A stretch of 64,000 nt of DNA from Polynucleobacter necessarius (lineage in GTDB: Bacteria > Pseudomonadota > Gammaproteobacteria > Burkholderiales > Burkholderiaceae). Below the pieces are notes generated by a model. It searched no databases, had not been told where the DNA came from, and saw only the letters and a list, made by a program, of their open reading frames with translations. The translations under genes and the position numbers were made by a program. Positions 18,905 through 30,982 of this stretch are shown here, piece by piece (within the stretch, counting starts at the first letter, position 1; every line of letters starts with the position of its first letter). The DNA lies in contig NZ_LT606951.1 in assembly GCF_900095205.1 (NCBI RefSeq), forward strand, positions 1,178,001 through 1,242,000. The letters are read 5' to 3'.

Positions 18905-19585
18905 ATGGGGCAGATTGCTTGGCTAGGGCCTCACAACCCTTTTCCAAACCCTCTCATCGAGACAGACCCCGATCCTAGCGTACCCGGCCTCATTGCAGTG
19001 AGTGAACGCATCTACCCTGGGCAACTCGCCCGCGCATACCAATCCGGAATTTTTCCTTGGTATTCAGAAAATCAACCTGTCCTCTGGTGGTCGCCAGACC
19101 CTAGGATGGTATTAAAACCATCTGCATTTAAATGTAGCGATTCATTGCGAAAAATGATTCGCCTCTTTTGTCAAAATACAAACTCTCAAATAGCAGTAGA
19201 TGCAGATTTTGGTGCAGTGATTCGCTCATGTGCTACCAGTAATCGCAAGGATCAAGATGGCACGTGGATTACTCACGAAATTATGGATGCTTATGCCGAT
19301 CTGCATGAGCGTGGCAATGCCCATAGTATTGCTGTTATAGAAGATGGGCAAATGACTGGGGGCTTATATTGCGTTGCTTTTGGAGGGATGGTCTTTGGCG
19401 AGTCTATGTTTAGCCGCAAAACCAATGCCTCCAAAATTGCCTTGGCTGCTCTGAGTGCCTGGTGCCTACAAAACGAGATCTCCATGATTGACTGCCAGCA
19501 AGAAACCGCGCACCTTCTCTCCTTAGGAGTCGCTCCAATCACCCGTCAAGCTTTTTTAGAGCAACTGCAAATATCCTTAAATTAA
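18905..19585 (+). CDS. aat: leucyl/phenylalanyl-tRNA--protein transferase
   Basis: Transfers Leu or Phe from aminoacyl-tRNA to N-terminal Arg or Lys of proteins, marking them for ClpAP (N-degron pathway). The 226 residues contain the family signatures QSGIFPWYSENQPVLWWSP and GGLYCVAFGGMVFGESMFS. The start ATGGGGCAG has AAGAGG eight bases upstream. It precedes bpt on the same strand, the usual betaproteobacterial arrangement of two N-degron transferases. Intact. Confidence 0.96.
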   Translation: MGQIAWLGPHNPFPNPLIETDPDPSVPGLIAVSERIYPGQLARAYQSGIFPWYSENQPVLWWSPDPRMVLKPSAFKCSDSLRKMIRLFCQNTNSQIAVDADFGAVIRSCATSNRKDQDGTWITHEIMDAYADLHERGNAHSIAVIEDGQMTGGLYCVAFGGMVFGESMFSRKTNASKIALAALSAWCLQNEISMIDCQQETAHLLSLGVAPITRQAFLEQLQISLN

Positions 19586-19639
19586 ACTAAGATTGAGCAA
19601 TCCTTGGGATTTTAATAAAACAATCTTGCAATACTGGTT

Positions 19640-20386
19640 ATGACTCAACTCAAAGAACTTTCTCTAACCGCACTGCAGTTTTATGCAACCGCCCCTTATG
19701 CTTGTAGCTACCTACCCAATAAAACAGCTCGCTCACAAGTGGCTACGCCATCTCATCTGATACATGCGGACGTATATAACGATTTATTAAATGCAGGTTT
19801 TAGACGAAGTGGTTTATACACCTATCGCCCCTATTGCTATGAATGCAGGGCCTGTATTGCTACACGCATCCTCGTTAATCAATTTACGCCGACACGCAGT
19901 CAGCGACGTGCACAAAAAAAGCATGCGGGACTAGAAGCATCTATGCTCCATCTGGGTTACCAAGAAGAGCACTACCAACTCTACCAACGCTACCAGACAG
20001 AACGACATGCCGGTGGCGATATGGATAGTGATGATCAAGACCAGTATATGCAGTTCTTATTACAAAGTCGGGTGAACTCCCGTATTGTGGAGTTTCGGGA
20101 CGGACCACACGACCCTCACCCTGGTCGCCTACGGATGGTCAGCATGATAGATATTTTGGAGCAAGGTATCTCATCTGTGTACACCTTTTACGACACTTCC
20201 AATCCAAGCGCCGGCTTTGGCAACTACAGCATTCTTTGGCAGATCGAACAAGCGCGTGTTTTAGGCTTACCTTACCTTTACCTTGGTTACTACATCAAGG
20301 AAAGCGAGAAGATGTCGTACAAGGTGAAATATCAGCCTATGGAAGGTTTGATTGACGATCATTGGCAAACGCTCTCTGAGCCATAA
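19640..20386 (+). CDS. bpt: aspartate/glutamate leucyltransferase
   Basis: Arginyltransferase-like enzyme that attaches Leu to N-terminal Asp or Glu, making a type 2 N-degron. The 248 residues are full length. The N-terminal [16 protein letters not shown] and the cysteine-rich [20 protein letters not shown] are the ATE/Bpt signatures; [14 protein letters not shown] and [17 protein letters not shown] form the acetyltransferase-like core. 54 bases after aat; intact. Confidence 0.94.
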   Translation: MTQLKELSLTALQFYATAPYACSYLPNKTARSQVATPSHLIHADVYNDLLNAGFRRSGLYTYRPYCYECRACIATRILVNQFTPTRSQRRAQKKHAGLEASMLHLGYQEEHYQLYQRYQTERHAGGDMDSDDQDQYMQFLLQSRVNSRIVEFRDGPHDPHPGRLRMVSMIDILEQGISSVYTFYDTSNPSAGFGNYSILWQIEQARVLGLPYLYLGYYIKESEKMSYKVKYQPMEGLIDDHWQTLSEP

Positions 20387-20395
20387 TATCTATCT

Positions 20396-21430
20396 ATGAT
20401 CGATAGCTACTCCCTTTTGCGCCCTTGGCTTTTTTGTCTAGACCCAGAAAAGGCACATCACCTCACCCTCACCAATTTGGACCGTGCTCAACGCTGGGGA
20501 TTATTGGATCACATGGTGAGCAAGCCTATTCAAGATCCACATACACTCTGCGGAATTGAGTTTCCAAATCCTGTCGGGCTTGCTGCCGGGTTAGATAAAG
20601 ATGGCAAACATATTGACGCACTTGCTGCACTAGGTTTTGGCTTTTTAGAAATTGGTACTGTCACACCTCGCCCACAGCCTGGAAATCCAAAGCCGCGAAT
20701 GTTTCGCCTTCCTCAGGCGCAAGCGCTTATCAATCGCATGGGTTTTAATAATGATGGTGTCGAAGCATGTGTCAATCGAGTTCGCCAATCCCAGTTTTGG
20801 CAAAGCGGCGGTGTACTTGGTTTAAACATTGGTAAAACTGCCAGCACCCCTATTGAGGAAGCCTCAAAGGATTACATCTTTGCGATGGAAGCAGTCTATG
20901 AGATTGCCAGCTACATCACCGTTAATATTTCCTCGCCAAACACTAAAAATCTTCGCGACTTACATGGCGAAGAAATGCTTCGTGAACTACTAGGCAGCCT
21001 AGATCAAGAAAGAAAGTCTTTATCTGACCGTCACGGAGTCCGCAAACCGCTGTTTCTGAAAATTGCGCCGGACTTAGATCATGACGATATTCATTTAATT
21101 GCAGATCTGATGCTCGAGTTTGGCATGGATGCTGTTATTGCAACGAATACCACTATCTCGCGTGAAGCAGCACAAGGAATGGAACACTCTAGTGAAGCCG
21201 GTGGATTATCAGGCGCTCCAGTAAGAGAGGCTTCTAATAGGGTGATTAAGGCCTTAAAAGCTAGGGTGGGAGATCAACTGCCCATCATTGGCGTAGGTGG
21301 CATTCTGACGGGCGCCGATGCCAGAGAAAAGATCATGGATGGGGCCAGCTTAGTGCAACTCTATAGTGGCTTAATTTACAGCGGACCAGACCTGATCAAT
21401 GAGTGTGCCCGCGCCCTTAGACAAGCCTAG
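20396..21430 (+). CDS. pyrD: dihydroorotate dehydrogenase (quinone, class 2)
   Basis: Oxidises dihydroorotate to orotate with electrons passed to the quinone pool, at the inner membrane face; fourth step of UMP synthesis. The 344 residues include the N-terminal membrane-association helices ([20 protein letters not shown]), the FMN region [19 protein letters not shown], the catalytic-serine motif [16 protein letters not shown] and the FMN phosphate region [14 protein letters not shown]. Ten bases after bpt, so likely in the aat-bpt-pyrD unit. Confidence 0.97.
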   Translation: MIDSYSLLRPWLFCLDPEKAHHLTLTNLDRAQRWGLLDHMVSKPIQDPHTLCGIEFPNPVGLAAGLDKDGKHIDALAALGFGFLEIGTVTPRPQPGNPKPRMFRLPQAQALINRMGFNNDGVEACVNRVRQSQFWQSGGVLGLNIGKTASTPIEEASKDYIFAMEAVYEIASYITVNISSPNTKNLRDLHGEEMLRELLGSLDQERKSLSDRHGVRKPLFLKIAPDLDHDDIHLIADLMLEFGMDAVIATNTTISREAAQGMEHSSEAGGLSGAPVREASNRVIKALKARVGDQLPIIGVGGILTGADAREKIMDGASLVQLYSGLIYSGPDLINECARALRQA

Positions 21431-21520
21431 CAATCCTCCCCTCAAATTGCTGCGTGCTTTTTGTTGTTGATTTTGTAAAATCAGATTTCATAATATGCAA
21501 TTTCACATGAAATCGCTACA

Positions 21521-22339
21521 ATGCAAGCTATGAGCACCGACAAAGTCATCAAAACACCTAAAGCAACTGGCGAGGTTGGCAAAACTGCCATTCAGGTAGT
21601 CGAGCGCATGATGAATCTGTTGGACGCCCTTGCTGAACAAGAAGAATCCAGCAGTCTGAAGAACTTAGCAGAAATGACTGGTTTGCACCTTTCTACTGCT
21701 CATCGCATTTTGAATGACATGGTTGCCTGCAGGCTCGTTGAGCGTGGCGACGGCGGTACTTATCGTCTCGGCCTAAAACTCCTTGAACTTGGCAACCTCG
21801 TTAAAGCGCGTTTATCGGTACGTGAAGCTGCTCAACTGCCTATGCGCACCTTGCATAAGTTGACCGGCGAAACCGTCAATCTCTCCGTCCGTCAGGGCGA
21901 TGAGATTGTGTATGTAGATCGTGCCTATAGCGAACGCTCTGGCATGCAGATCGTTCGCGCACCATTGCATCTCACCTCGGTTGGGAAACTTTTTCTAGCG
22001 AGTGATGATCTAAGTCAAGTACGCGCTTATGTAACCCGCACTGGCTTATCAGGGCACACTCGTAACAGCATTACTGAATTAGGCAAGCTAGAAACTGAAC
22101 TCAATCAGGTTCGCAAAGTGGGTAGCGCCCGCGATGATGAAGAGTTAAAGCTCGGTGTTAGTTGTTTGGCTGCAGCCATTCTGGATGACACCGGAAAATT
22201 GGTGGCAGGCCTTTCATTGAGCGCCCCAACTGATCGCATTCAGGCGGACTGGCTTCGCGCCCTACAAGAAACTGCTTTGCAAATATCCAAAGGAATGGGC
22301 TTTAAACCCAAATCCTCCGAGCCAGGCACGATCGCCTAG
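21521..22339 (+). CDS. IclR-family transcriptional regulator
   Basis: DNA-binding regulator of unknown target. The 272 residues comprise an N-terminal extension, a winged helix-turn-helix (about residues 24-85: LKNLAEMTGLHLSTAHRILN) and an IclR effector-binding domain (VNLSVRQGDEIVYVDRAY, LGVSCLAAAILDDTGKLVAG, LSLSAP). The ATG at 21521 has no clear ribosome binding site; an in-frame ATG at 21530 is an alternative. It is one of few regulators here that remain intact. The 90 bases upstream hold no gene. Confidence 0.88.
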   Translation: MQAMSTDKVIKTPKATGEVGKTAIQVVERMMNLLDALAEQEESSSLKNLAEMTGLHLSTAHRILNDMVACRLVERGDGGTYRLGLKLLELGNLVKARLSVREAAQLPMRTLHKLTGETVNLSVRQGDEIVYVDRAYSERSGMQIVRAPLHLTSVGKLFLASDDLSQVRAYVTRTGLSGHTRNSITELGKLETELNQVRKVGSARDDEELKLGVSCLAAAILDDTGKLVAGLSLSAPTDRIQADWLRALQETALQISKGMGFKPKSSEPGTIA

Positions 22340-22341
22340 CC

Positions 22342-23361
22342 TTACATCAAGCGACGAATTGGCTGTGCCCCAGAAGGCATACGCTCATACCAGTCACGAA
22401 CTCTTACAGCATCAGCAAAACGCGATTGCGTCCCCACTGAATCCAAGAAGACCAGCAACAATGGCGTGTTATTCACTCGCGCTTGCATCACCAAGCATTT
22501 GCCAGCAGCATTAATAAAGCCCGTTTTTTGCAGTCCAATGTTCATATCACCAGAGCGCACCAAACGATTGGTATTTAAAAACCTTTGTGGACGCTTAGCA
22601 ATTACCATTGTCAGATCTGGCCATGTAGAAAACTCACGAATCATTTTGTATTGATAGGCCGCATTTAACATGCGAGTCAAATCTTCAGCAGTGGCAACGT
22701 TTTCACTCATCAGACCAGTGGGGTCAGCAAAACGAGAATGGTCCATACCAAGGTCTCTTGCTTTGCGATTCATGGCATCTACAAATGCCGGAATACCACC
22801 TGGATAATTTCTGCCAAGGGTATATGCGGCGCGGTTCTCAGAGGACATCAGCGCCAGTAGCAATGCCTCTTCTCTAGTCAGCGCAGTTCCTTCAGCCAAT
22901 CGAGAATGCCGATATATATGCGCATCGTCAGCATTAATGACGACGGTTTCATCCATAGGTAACTTAGAGTCTAGGACTACCATCGCAGTCATGAGCTTAG
23001 CAATGGAGGCAATCGGCAAACTGACTGAAGGGTTCTTTTCAAAATACACTTCCTTAGTATCTTGATTAACTACCATCGCTACGCTTGATTTCAGACTGAG
23101 TTCATCATGCTGACCACGCAAACCCAGAGCAGTAGCTAGAGATGGTCTAGCAGGCACAACAGGTTCAGCTGAACGCGTTACTGTCACGCGCACGGATTTG
23201 GGCTTCTTAGCTACCTTAACGTTTGTTTTTGCCACTACCGCTTTGGTAGTTGCTTTAGCTGTTTGCTTATCTTTGCTGGCAGCGATAGCAGAAGCATTCA
23301 CCACAGCACCAACAGCAAAAAATACTACCGAAACAAAGAGCCAAATTCGATTCAAACGCAT
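22342..23361 (-). CDS. pbpG: D-alanyl-D-alanine endopeptidase / PBP7-type serine peptidase
   Basis: Periplasmic penicillin-binding protein that cleaves peptidoglycan cross-links. The 339 residues have a signal peptide (IWLFVSVVFFAVGAVVNASA), a Lys/Ala/Thr-rich linker, then the S11 peptidase domain with all three motifs: SxxK in SIAKLMTAMVV, SxN in LMSSENRAAYTL and KTG in LQKTGFINAAGKC. It faces iclR tail to tail with only two bases between them. Intact. Confidence 0.92.
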   Translation of the reverse strand: MRLNRIWLFVSVVFFAVGAVVNASAIAASKDKQTAKATTKAVVAKTNVKVAKKPKSVRVTVTRSAEPVVPARPSLATALGLRGQHDELSLKSSVAMVVNQDTKEVYFEKNPSVSLPIASIAKLMTAMVVLDSKLPMDETVVINADDAHIYRHSRLAEGTALTREEALLLALMSSENRAAYTLGRNYPGGIPAFVDAMNRKARDLGMDHSRFADPTGLMSENVATAEDLTRMLNAAYQYKMIREFSTWPDLTMVIAKRPQRFLNTNRLVRSGDMNIGLQKTGFINAAGKCLVMQARVNNTPLLLVFLDSVGTQSRFADAVRVRDWYERMPSGAQPIRRLM

Positions 23362-23482
23362 CCCAGAACACCTTCCAAAACATTCAACATACGGAATGAT
23401 AATTAATTTCCTGAGGCTTCAGCGATTTATTCGCGCCATCATGAAAATTTATCCCACTGACAACATATCGCCTAATGCTCAA

Positions 23483-24375
23483 CTACTCCGCAATGGTTGC
23501 AACCGTGTTCGTTTGACGCGCACTGGCCAACACTACGCCCGTCATCGTTAAACAGAGGCCAAGAGCCATCATGAGCGTGAACGGCTCATCAAAAACAGTA
23601 GCCAAGCCATTAAAGCAGTAGTCGGTGGTGTTAAGTAGAGCAAGCTCGTCACTTTAGTAGCCGCACCTTTACACGAATCATCATAAATAACAAACTGATT
23701 GATCCAATCGATAGAGGAAAGATCGCCCATAACAATGCACCAACAACCGAGGCGTTCCAAACCATCTCTCCTGACTCAAACAAATACATGCACACAAAAC
23801 AAAGCACTGCAGAAACGCCAAACAGAATGGATAATCCAGCACGTAAATCGAATACAGGGCAGTATTTCTTTTGATAAAGCGTGCCAAACGTAATAGAAAG
23901 CAGTGCGATAAATGCCAATATGTAACTTACGAGAGGAATATGGTCAAAACCAATCTTTTCAGTCACTACCAAGGCAACCCCTGCAAAACCAAATGCCAAA
24001 CCAATCCATTTTCGCGGCGTCACTTTTTCAGAGATCCAGGCGGCGAACTACAGGCAGTCACAATAGGTTGTAATCCCACAATGATGGCAGCCAAGCCCGC
24101 CCCCATCCCTAGCCTGACTGCAAACCACACGCCGAGTAAGTAACCAAACTGCATCAACATCCCAGCAACCGCAATATGCTTGATTTGCGGCCAGTTGGGC
24201 CAAGTAATTTTCAAACTAGGCTTAGAACTGTCATCGCCACTAAAACACCTGAAAAGCGCCAAAATAAGAAGGTTGCCGGCTCTACATAAGGCATTGCTAA
24301 ACGAGCGATCACAAAACCAGTACTCCAAATGAGAACAAAAATGGGTGCAATAGCTTTATCGAGCGTTAGCTTCAT
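23483..24375 (-). pseudogene. EamA/DMT-superfamily permease, multiple frameshifts
   Basis: Rebuilt from at least four frames. The N terminus (LDKAIAPIFVLIWSTGFVIA, RLAMPYVEPATFLFWRFSG) breaks after VLSLV; then QFGYLLGVWFAVRLGMGAG with LAAIIVGLQPIVTAC; then RKWIGLAFGFAGVALVVTEK and following helices; then TSLLYLTPPTTALMAWLLF and a C-terminal MTGVVLASARQTNTVATIAE. The set gives a ten-helix EamA exporter of about 295 residues. Breaks lie near 24205, 24045, 23655 and 23590. Such exporters move amino acids or other small metabolites; the substrate cannot be told. Confidence 0.87.
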
Positions 24376-24461
24376 TAGTAACTTACTGAAAATATTGAGA
24401 ATTTTTTAAATTAACCTGTGATTTTAAGCTCTTTTCTGAAGCCTACCCACTTTACAGAAGC

Positions 24462-24498
24462 TATAGAACATATGTTGCGTTGCAACATATGTTCTATA
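24462..24498. promoter_or_regulatory. perfect 17-bp inverted repeat upstream of the phasin gene
   Basis: Arms TATAGAACATATGTTGC (24462-24478) and its exact reverse complement (24482-24498) are separated by GTT. The centre reads TGTTG-CGTTG-CAACA, and TTGC-GTT-GCAA fits the CTGC-N3/4-GCAG-like sites reported for the polyhydroxyalkanoate regulator PhaR. It lies 74 bases before the phasin ATG. The same block, with two bases fewer between TATAGAA and TATGTTG, occurs upstream of sdhC at 6662-6685. Which protein binds it is inference. Confidence 0.6.
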
Positions 24499-24572
24499 AT
24501 TTAGCGAAGGGGGGTACATTAGATGTAAGCCCAAAGACAAATTCGAGACAAACTAAACGGAAAGAGATTGAA

Positions 24573-24886
24573 ATGAACTTAACTCCTGAACAACTCGCAG
24601 CTGCACAAAAAGCCAACTTAGAGACCTTGAGTGGATTAACCAATCAAGCATTGAAAAATTGGTTGAACTGAATATGCCTATTGCTAAGCAAAGCTTAAGC
24701 GATAGTATGAATAGCGCTAAAAAAGCATTAGAAGTAAAAGACATTCAACAATTACTCGCCCACCAAGCTGAAACTGTTCAGCCAATGGCAGAAAAAATTA
24801 TGGCTTACAGTCGCCATCTTTATGAATTGGCCCACGAAACTCAAAACAGTTTTACTAAGTTGGCTGAGCAAGAAGAAGTAATGTAA
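24573..24886 (+). pseudogene. phaP: phasin family protein, frameshifted and truncated
   Basis: Phasins coat polyhydroxyalkanoate granules. The start MNLTPEQLAAAQKANLETL, preceded by AAAGAG, is typical of betaproteobacterial phasins. It shifts frame near 24650 (QALKNWLN then stop) and continues in another frame as LVELNMPIAKQSLSDSMNSA ... VQPMAEKIMAYSRHLYELAH before ending at EQEEVM. Family members are about 185 residues; here only about 105 can be assembled, so the C-terminal helical half is also missing. A terminator follows directly. Confidence 0.82.
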
Positions 24887-24907
24887 TTTTTTACAATACC
24901 CCTGCAT

Positions 24908-24937
24908 AAAAAAGCCCCGAATCATCTGGGCTTTTTC
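24908..24937. terminator. rho-independent terminator between phaP remnant and lpdA
   Basis: AAAAAAGCCC and GGGCTTTTT pair around a ten-base loop, followed by CTTT. T-runs are present on both strands, so it can stop the phasin transcript and also the convergent pyruvate dehydrogenase operon ending at 24986. Confidence 0.85.
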
Positions 24938-24985
24938 TTTAGTCCTCACTAAAACTTCAGAGGGCTTTTATACCCTCCTCGTTGT

Positions 24986-26764
24986 TTATAATTTCTTTTT
25001 CACTGGTGGCAAATCTGTACAGTGACCATGCGCTGCTTCAGCAGCAAGACCCACTGACTCGCCAAGTGTTGGATGAGGATGTATCGTTTTACCAATATCA
25101 ACCGCATCAGCACCCATTTCAATTGCGAGGCACACTTCACCGATTAAATCACCGGCGCGCGTCCCTACAATACCGCCACCAATAATGCGATGGGTAGTGG
25201 CATCAAAAATGAGTTTAGTGAAACCTTCATCCCGTCCATTAGCAATTGCACGTCCACTAGCAGCCCATGGGAATAAACCCTTCTCATAAGCGATGCCTTG
25301 TACTTTGCACTGTTCTTCAGTCAAACCAGTCCACGCTACCTCTGGATCAGTGTAAGCAACTGATGGGATTTGTTTCGCATCGAAGTAAGATTTTTCACCA
25401 GCAGCAGCTTCAGCGGCCACATGTCCTTCGTGTACTGCTTTATGCGCCAGCATTGGTTGACCCACCAAGTCGCCAATGGCAAAAATATTAAGAACATTGG
25501 TGCGCATCTGTTTATCAACGGGAATAAAACCGCTTTCATCCACCTGTACACCAGCCTTACCTGCATCAATCTTCTTACCATTTGGAGTGCGGCCTACTGC
25601 AACCAATACCAAATCATAAGTTTGCAGCTCCGCAGGTGCATTCTCACCTTCAAAGGTCACTTGAATGCCATCTGGCTTTACTTCTGCGTTGGCGGCACGT
25701 GTCTTGAGCATGACTTTCTCAAAACGTCCGGCATTGAACTTTTCCCAGACTTTTTCTAAGTCACGATCAGCACCAGCCATGAGACCATCCATCATCTCTG
25801 CAATATCAATCCGTGATCCGAGCGTGCTATAGACCGTAGCCATCTCTAGACCAATGATGCCGCCGCCAATCACTAGCATACGTTTTGGAATACTCTTGAG
25901 CAACAAGGCTCCCGCACTATCCACAATCCGAGGATCTTCTGGCAAGAATGGCAATTTCACCGGCTGACTGCCAGCGGCAATAATCGCCTTCTGAAAGCGC
26001 ACTACTTCTTTTTTCCCAGTCAAATCCTGGCCAGTGCCTTCGGTTAATTCAACTTCAACATGATTTGCATCTAGGAATTTTCCAAGACCACGAACTACTT
26101 TTACCTTACGAGCCTTTGCCATCCCAGCGAGGCCGCCAGTTAACTTAGCCATGACAGATTCTTTGTATCCGCGTAATTGATCGATCTCGATCTTTGGAGC
26201 ACCAAAAGTGATGCCATGCTTGGCCATTGTTTTCACTTCATCCATGACTGAAGTAGTGTGTAGCAAAGCTTTTGATGGAATACAACCTACGTTCAAGCAG
26301 ACCCCACCTAAAGTTGGATAGCGCTCTACTAGAACGGTACTCATACCAAGGTCTGCGCTACGGAATGCGGCACTATAACCACCAGGACCGGCGCCAAGCA
26401 CCAACATCTCGCACTCGTGATCCACTTTACCCTTGTGCTGCCCTGCTACAGGAGCAGGGGGTGGTATAGATGAAGCTGGGGCTGCAGCTAGTGGTGCTGG
26501 AGCCGCCTTAGCAACTGGCGCAGCTGCGCTTGCTTCTATCTCCAGAATCAAAGAACCTTTACTAACCTTATCGCCCAACTTAACTGCAATACTAGTCACT
26601 GTGCCAGCAGCATCTGCAGGCACCTCTATGGTTGCCTTATCTGATTCGAGCACCAACAAAGGCTGCTCTTTTTCAATTACATCTCCAACTTTAACCAGCA
26701 CCTCAATCACTGGCACATCGGAGTAGTCGCCAATATCTGGAACAAGGATCGTTTGCTTAGCCAT
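24986..26764 (-). CDS. lpdA: dihydrolipoyl dehydrogenase with N-terminal lipoyl domain (E3)
   Basis: Reoxidises dihydrolipoyl groups of the pyruvate dehydrogenase complex using FAD and NAD+. Of 592 residues, the first 80 or so form a lipoyl domain with the modified lysine in LESDKATIEVPADAAG, followed by an Ala/Pro-rich linker and the E3 body. The redox disulfide is in GGVCLNVGCIPSKALLH, the FAD GxGxxG in LVLGAGPGGYSAAF, and the catalytic His-Glu pair in HPHPTLGESVGLAAEAAHGH. The lipoyl-E3 fusion is known from other Betaproteobacteria. Third gene of aceE-aceF-lpdA. Confidence 0.97.
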   Translation of the reverse strand: MAKQTILVPDIGDYSDVPVIEVLVKVGDVIEKEQPLLVLESDKATIEVPADAAGTVTSIAVKLGDKVSKGSLILEIEASAAAPVAKAAPAPLAAAPASSIPPPAPVAGQHKGKVDHECEMLVLGAGPGGYSAAFRSADLGMSTVLVERYPTLGGVCLNVGCIPSKALLHTTSVMDEVKTMAKHGITFGAPKIEIDQLRGYKESVMAKLTGGLAGMAKARKVKVVRGLGKFLDANHVEVELTEGTGQDLTGKKEVVRFQKAIIAAGSQPVKLPFLPEDPRIVDSAGALLLKSIPKRMLVIGGGIIGLEMATVYSTLGSRIDIAEMMDGLMAGADRDLEKVWEKFNAGRFEKVMLKTRAANAEVKPDGIQVTFEGENAPAELQTYDLVLVAVGRTPNGKKIDAGKAGVQVDESGFIPVDKQMRTNVLNIFAIGDLVGQPMLAHKAVHEGHVAAEAAAGEKSYFDAKQIPSVAYTDPEVAWTGLTEEQCKVQGIAYEKGLFPWAASGRAIANGRDEGFTKLIFDATTHRIIGGGIVGTRAGDLIGEVCLAIEMGADAVDIGKTIHPHPTLGESVGLAAEAAHGHCTDLPPVKKKL

Positions 26765-26773
26765 AGACCTCCC

Positions 26774-28072
26774 TTACAGACTAGCGCGACGGAAGTCGGC
26801 TAAAAGCTGAGCGATGTACACATTAAAACGTGTCGCTAGGGCACCATCAATCACGCGATGATCAGCGGAGAGCGATAGCGGGCAAATCAAGCGAGGTACA
26901 AATTGCTTACCATCCCAGACTGGTTTCATAGCTGCTTTGCTCACACCTAAGATAGCAACTTCAGGTGCATTCATGATCGGTGAGAAATACGTTCCACCAA
27001 TACCACCCAATGAAGAAATCGTAAAGCTAGCACCTTGCATTTGATCCGGTTTTAACTTCCCATCACGAGCAAGAGCTGCAAGATCTGAAGTTTCCTTAGC
27101 CAACTCAAAGATACCTTTTTTATCAGCATCTTTAATCACTGGCACCACGAGTCCGGTTGGAGTATCAGCTGCAAATCCAATATTGAAATACTTCTTCAAT
27201 ATCAAATCGTCACCATCTAAGGAGCTATTAAATTCTGGATACTTCTTCAGAGCAGCCGCTGCGGCTTTCATTAAGAAAGCGAGCATCGTAATCTTGACGC
27301 CCTTCTTCTCATTCTCTTTATTAGTCAGCACACGGAAAGCTTCTAAGTCCGTAATATCAGCATCCTCGTGATACGTCACCGCTGGGATCATGACCCAGTT
27401 ACGACCCAAATTGGCCGCTGTGAGTTTCTTGATACGATTCAATGGTTGACGTTCAATTTCACCAAACTTTGTGAAATCCACTTTTGGCCATGGAATCAAA
27501 TTGAGACCACCCAAGCTACCGCCACTAGAAGCAGCAGCAGGACTGCCGGCACCACCACTCATTGCCGCCTTTACAAATGCTTGCACATCTTCTTGAGTAA
27601 TGCGACCTTTAGGACCTGAGCCCTTGACTTGACCAATCGTCACACCAAGTTCGCGTGCAAACTTCCGCACCGATGGACTTGCATGGCTCACTGCTGCATC
27701 TACTGCAGGCGGTGTATTGCTAATAGGAGGTGGTGCCGGTGCTCTGGAAATCGGAGGTTCAACTGTCTTTGCTGCTGGAGCAGCTGATACAGCAGGAGCA
27801 GCCACAGGTACGGATGCAGGTGCACCAGATACCCCACCTTCCATGACCACAACCACGGAGCCTTCAGAGAGGTTGTCACCAACCTTAACTTTGACTTCCT
27901 TCACCACACCAGAGTGTGATGATGGAACATCCATGGTGGCTTTATCAGATTCGAGAACAACCAGTGATTGTCCTTTTTCAACAGTATCGCCTACTTTCAC
28001 CAAAACTTCAATGACTGGAACATCTTTGTAATCGCCAATGTCCGGGACTATGATTTCAATTATTTGACTCAT
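26774..28072 (-). CDS. aceF: dihydrolipoyllysine-residue acetyltransferase (E2 of pyruvate dehydrogenase)
   Basis: Core subunit that transfers acetyl groups from E1 to CoA. Of 432 residues, one N-terminal lipoyl domain holds the lysine in LESDKATMDVPSSHSG; then come an Ala/Pro linker, a peripheral subunit-binding domain (SPSVRKFARELGVTIGQVKG) and the catalytic domain ending in LSLSADHRVIDGALATRF with the active-site His and Asp. E. coli AceF has three lipoyl domains; one is common in this group. The stop is nine bases before the lpdA start. Confidence 0.96.
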   Translation of the reverse strand: MSQIIEIIVPDIGDYKDVPVIEVLVKVGDTVEKGQSLVVLESDKATMDVPSSHSGVVKEVKVKVGDNLSEGSVVVVMEGGVSGAPASVPVAAPAVSAAPAAKTVEPPISRAPAPPPISNTPPAVDAAVSHASPSVRKFARELGVTIGQVKGSGPKGRITQEDVQAFVKAAMSGGAGSPAAASSGGSLGGLNLIPWPKVDFTKFGEIERQPLNRIKKLTAANLGRNWVMIPAVTYHEDADITDLEAFRVLTNKENEKKGVKITMLAFLMKAAAAALKKYPEFNSSLDGDDLILKKYFNIGFAADTPTGLVVPVIKDADKKGIFELAKETSDLAALARDGKLKPDQMQGASFTISSLGGIGGTYFSPIMNAPEVAILGVSKAAMKPVWDGKQFVPRLICPLSLSADHRVIDGALATRFNVYIAQLLADFRRASL

Positions 28073-28087
28073 ATTCTTTTTCTCTTA

Positions 28088-30787
<2,700 letters not shown>

Positions 30788-30865
30788 TTGTCCCCATTAA
30801 AATTTGTCATCAACTCTATAGGCAACATTCTAGGAAGGTATGTGGGTGTAAACAAGCAATTTTCT

Positions 30866-30892
30866 ACATAATGATAATATTTATCATTATGT
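30866..30892. promoter_or_regulatory. perfect 12-bp inverted repeat upstream of aceE
   Basis: ACATAATGATAA and its exact reverse complement are separated by TAT, about 80 bases before the aceE start in the 195-base gap between aceE and the broken kinase gene. It contains the hexamer GATAAT and its mirror, so it partly resembles a Fur box (GATAAT repeats). It does not resemble a PdhR site. The binding protein is unknown. The rest of 30788-30982 shows no gene. Confidence 0.5.
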
Positions 30893-30982
30893 GGGATTTT
30901 ATTGCACTGCAAATAAGACTTTAAAAACAAGCTCAAAATCGATTTCCAATGCGCCAAATAGAGGGCAAAATGATTGATATTC

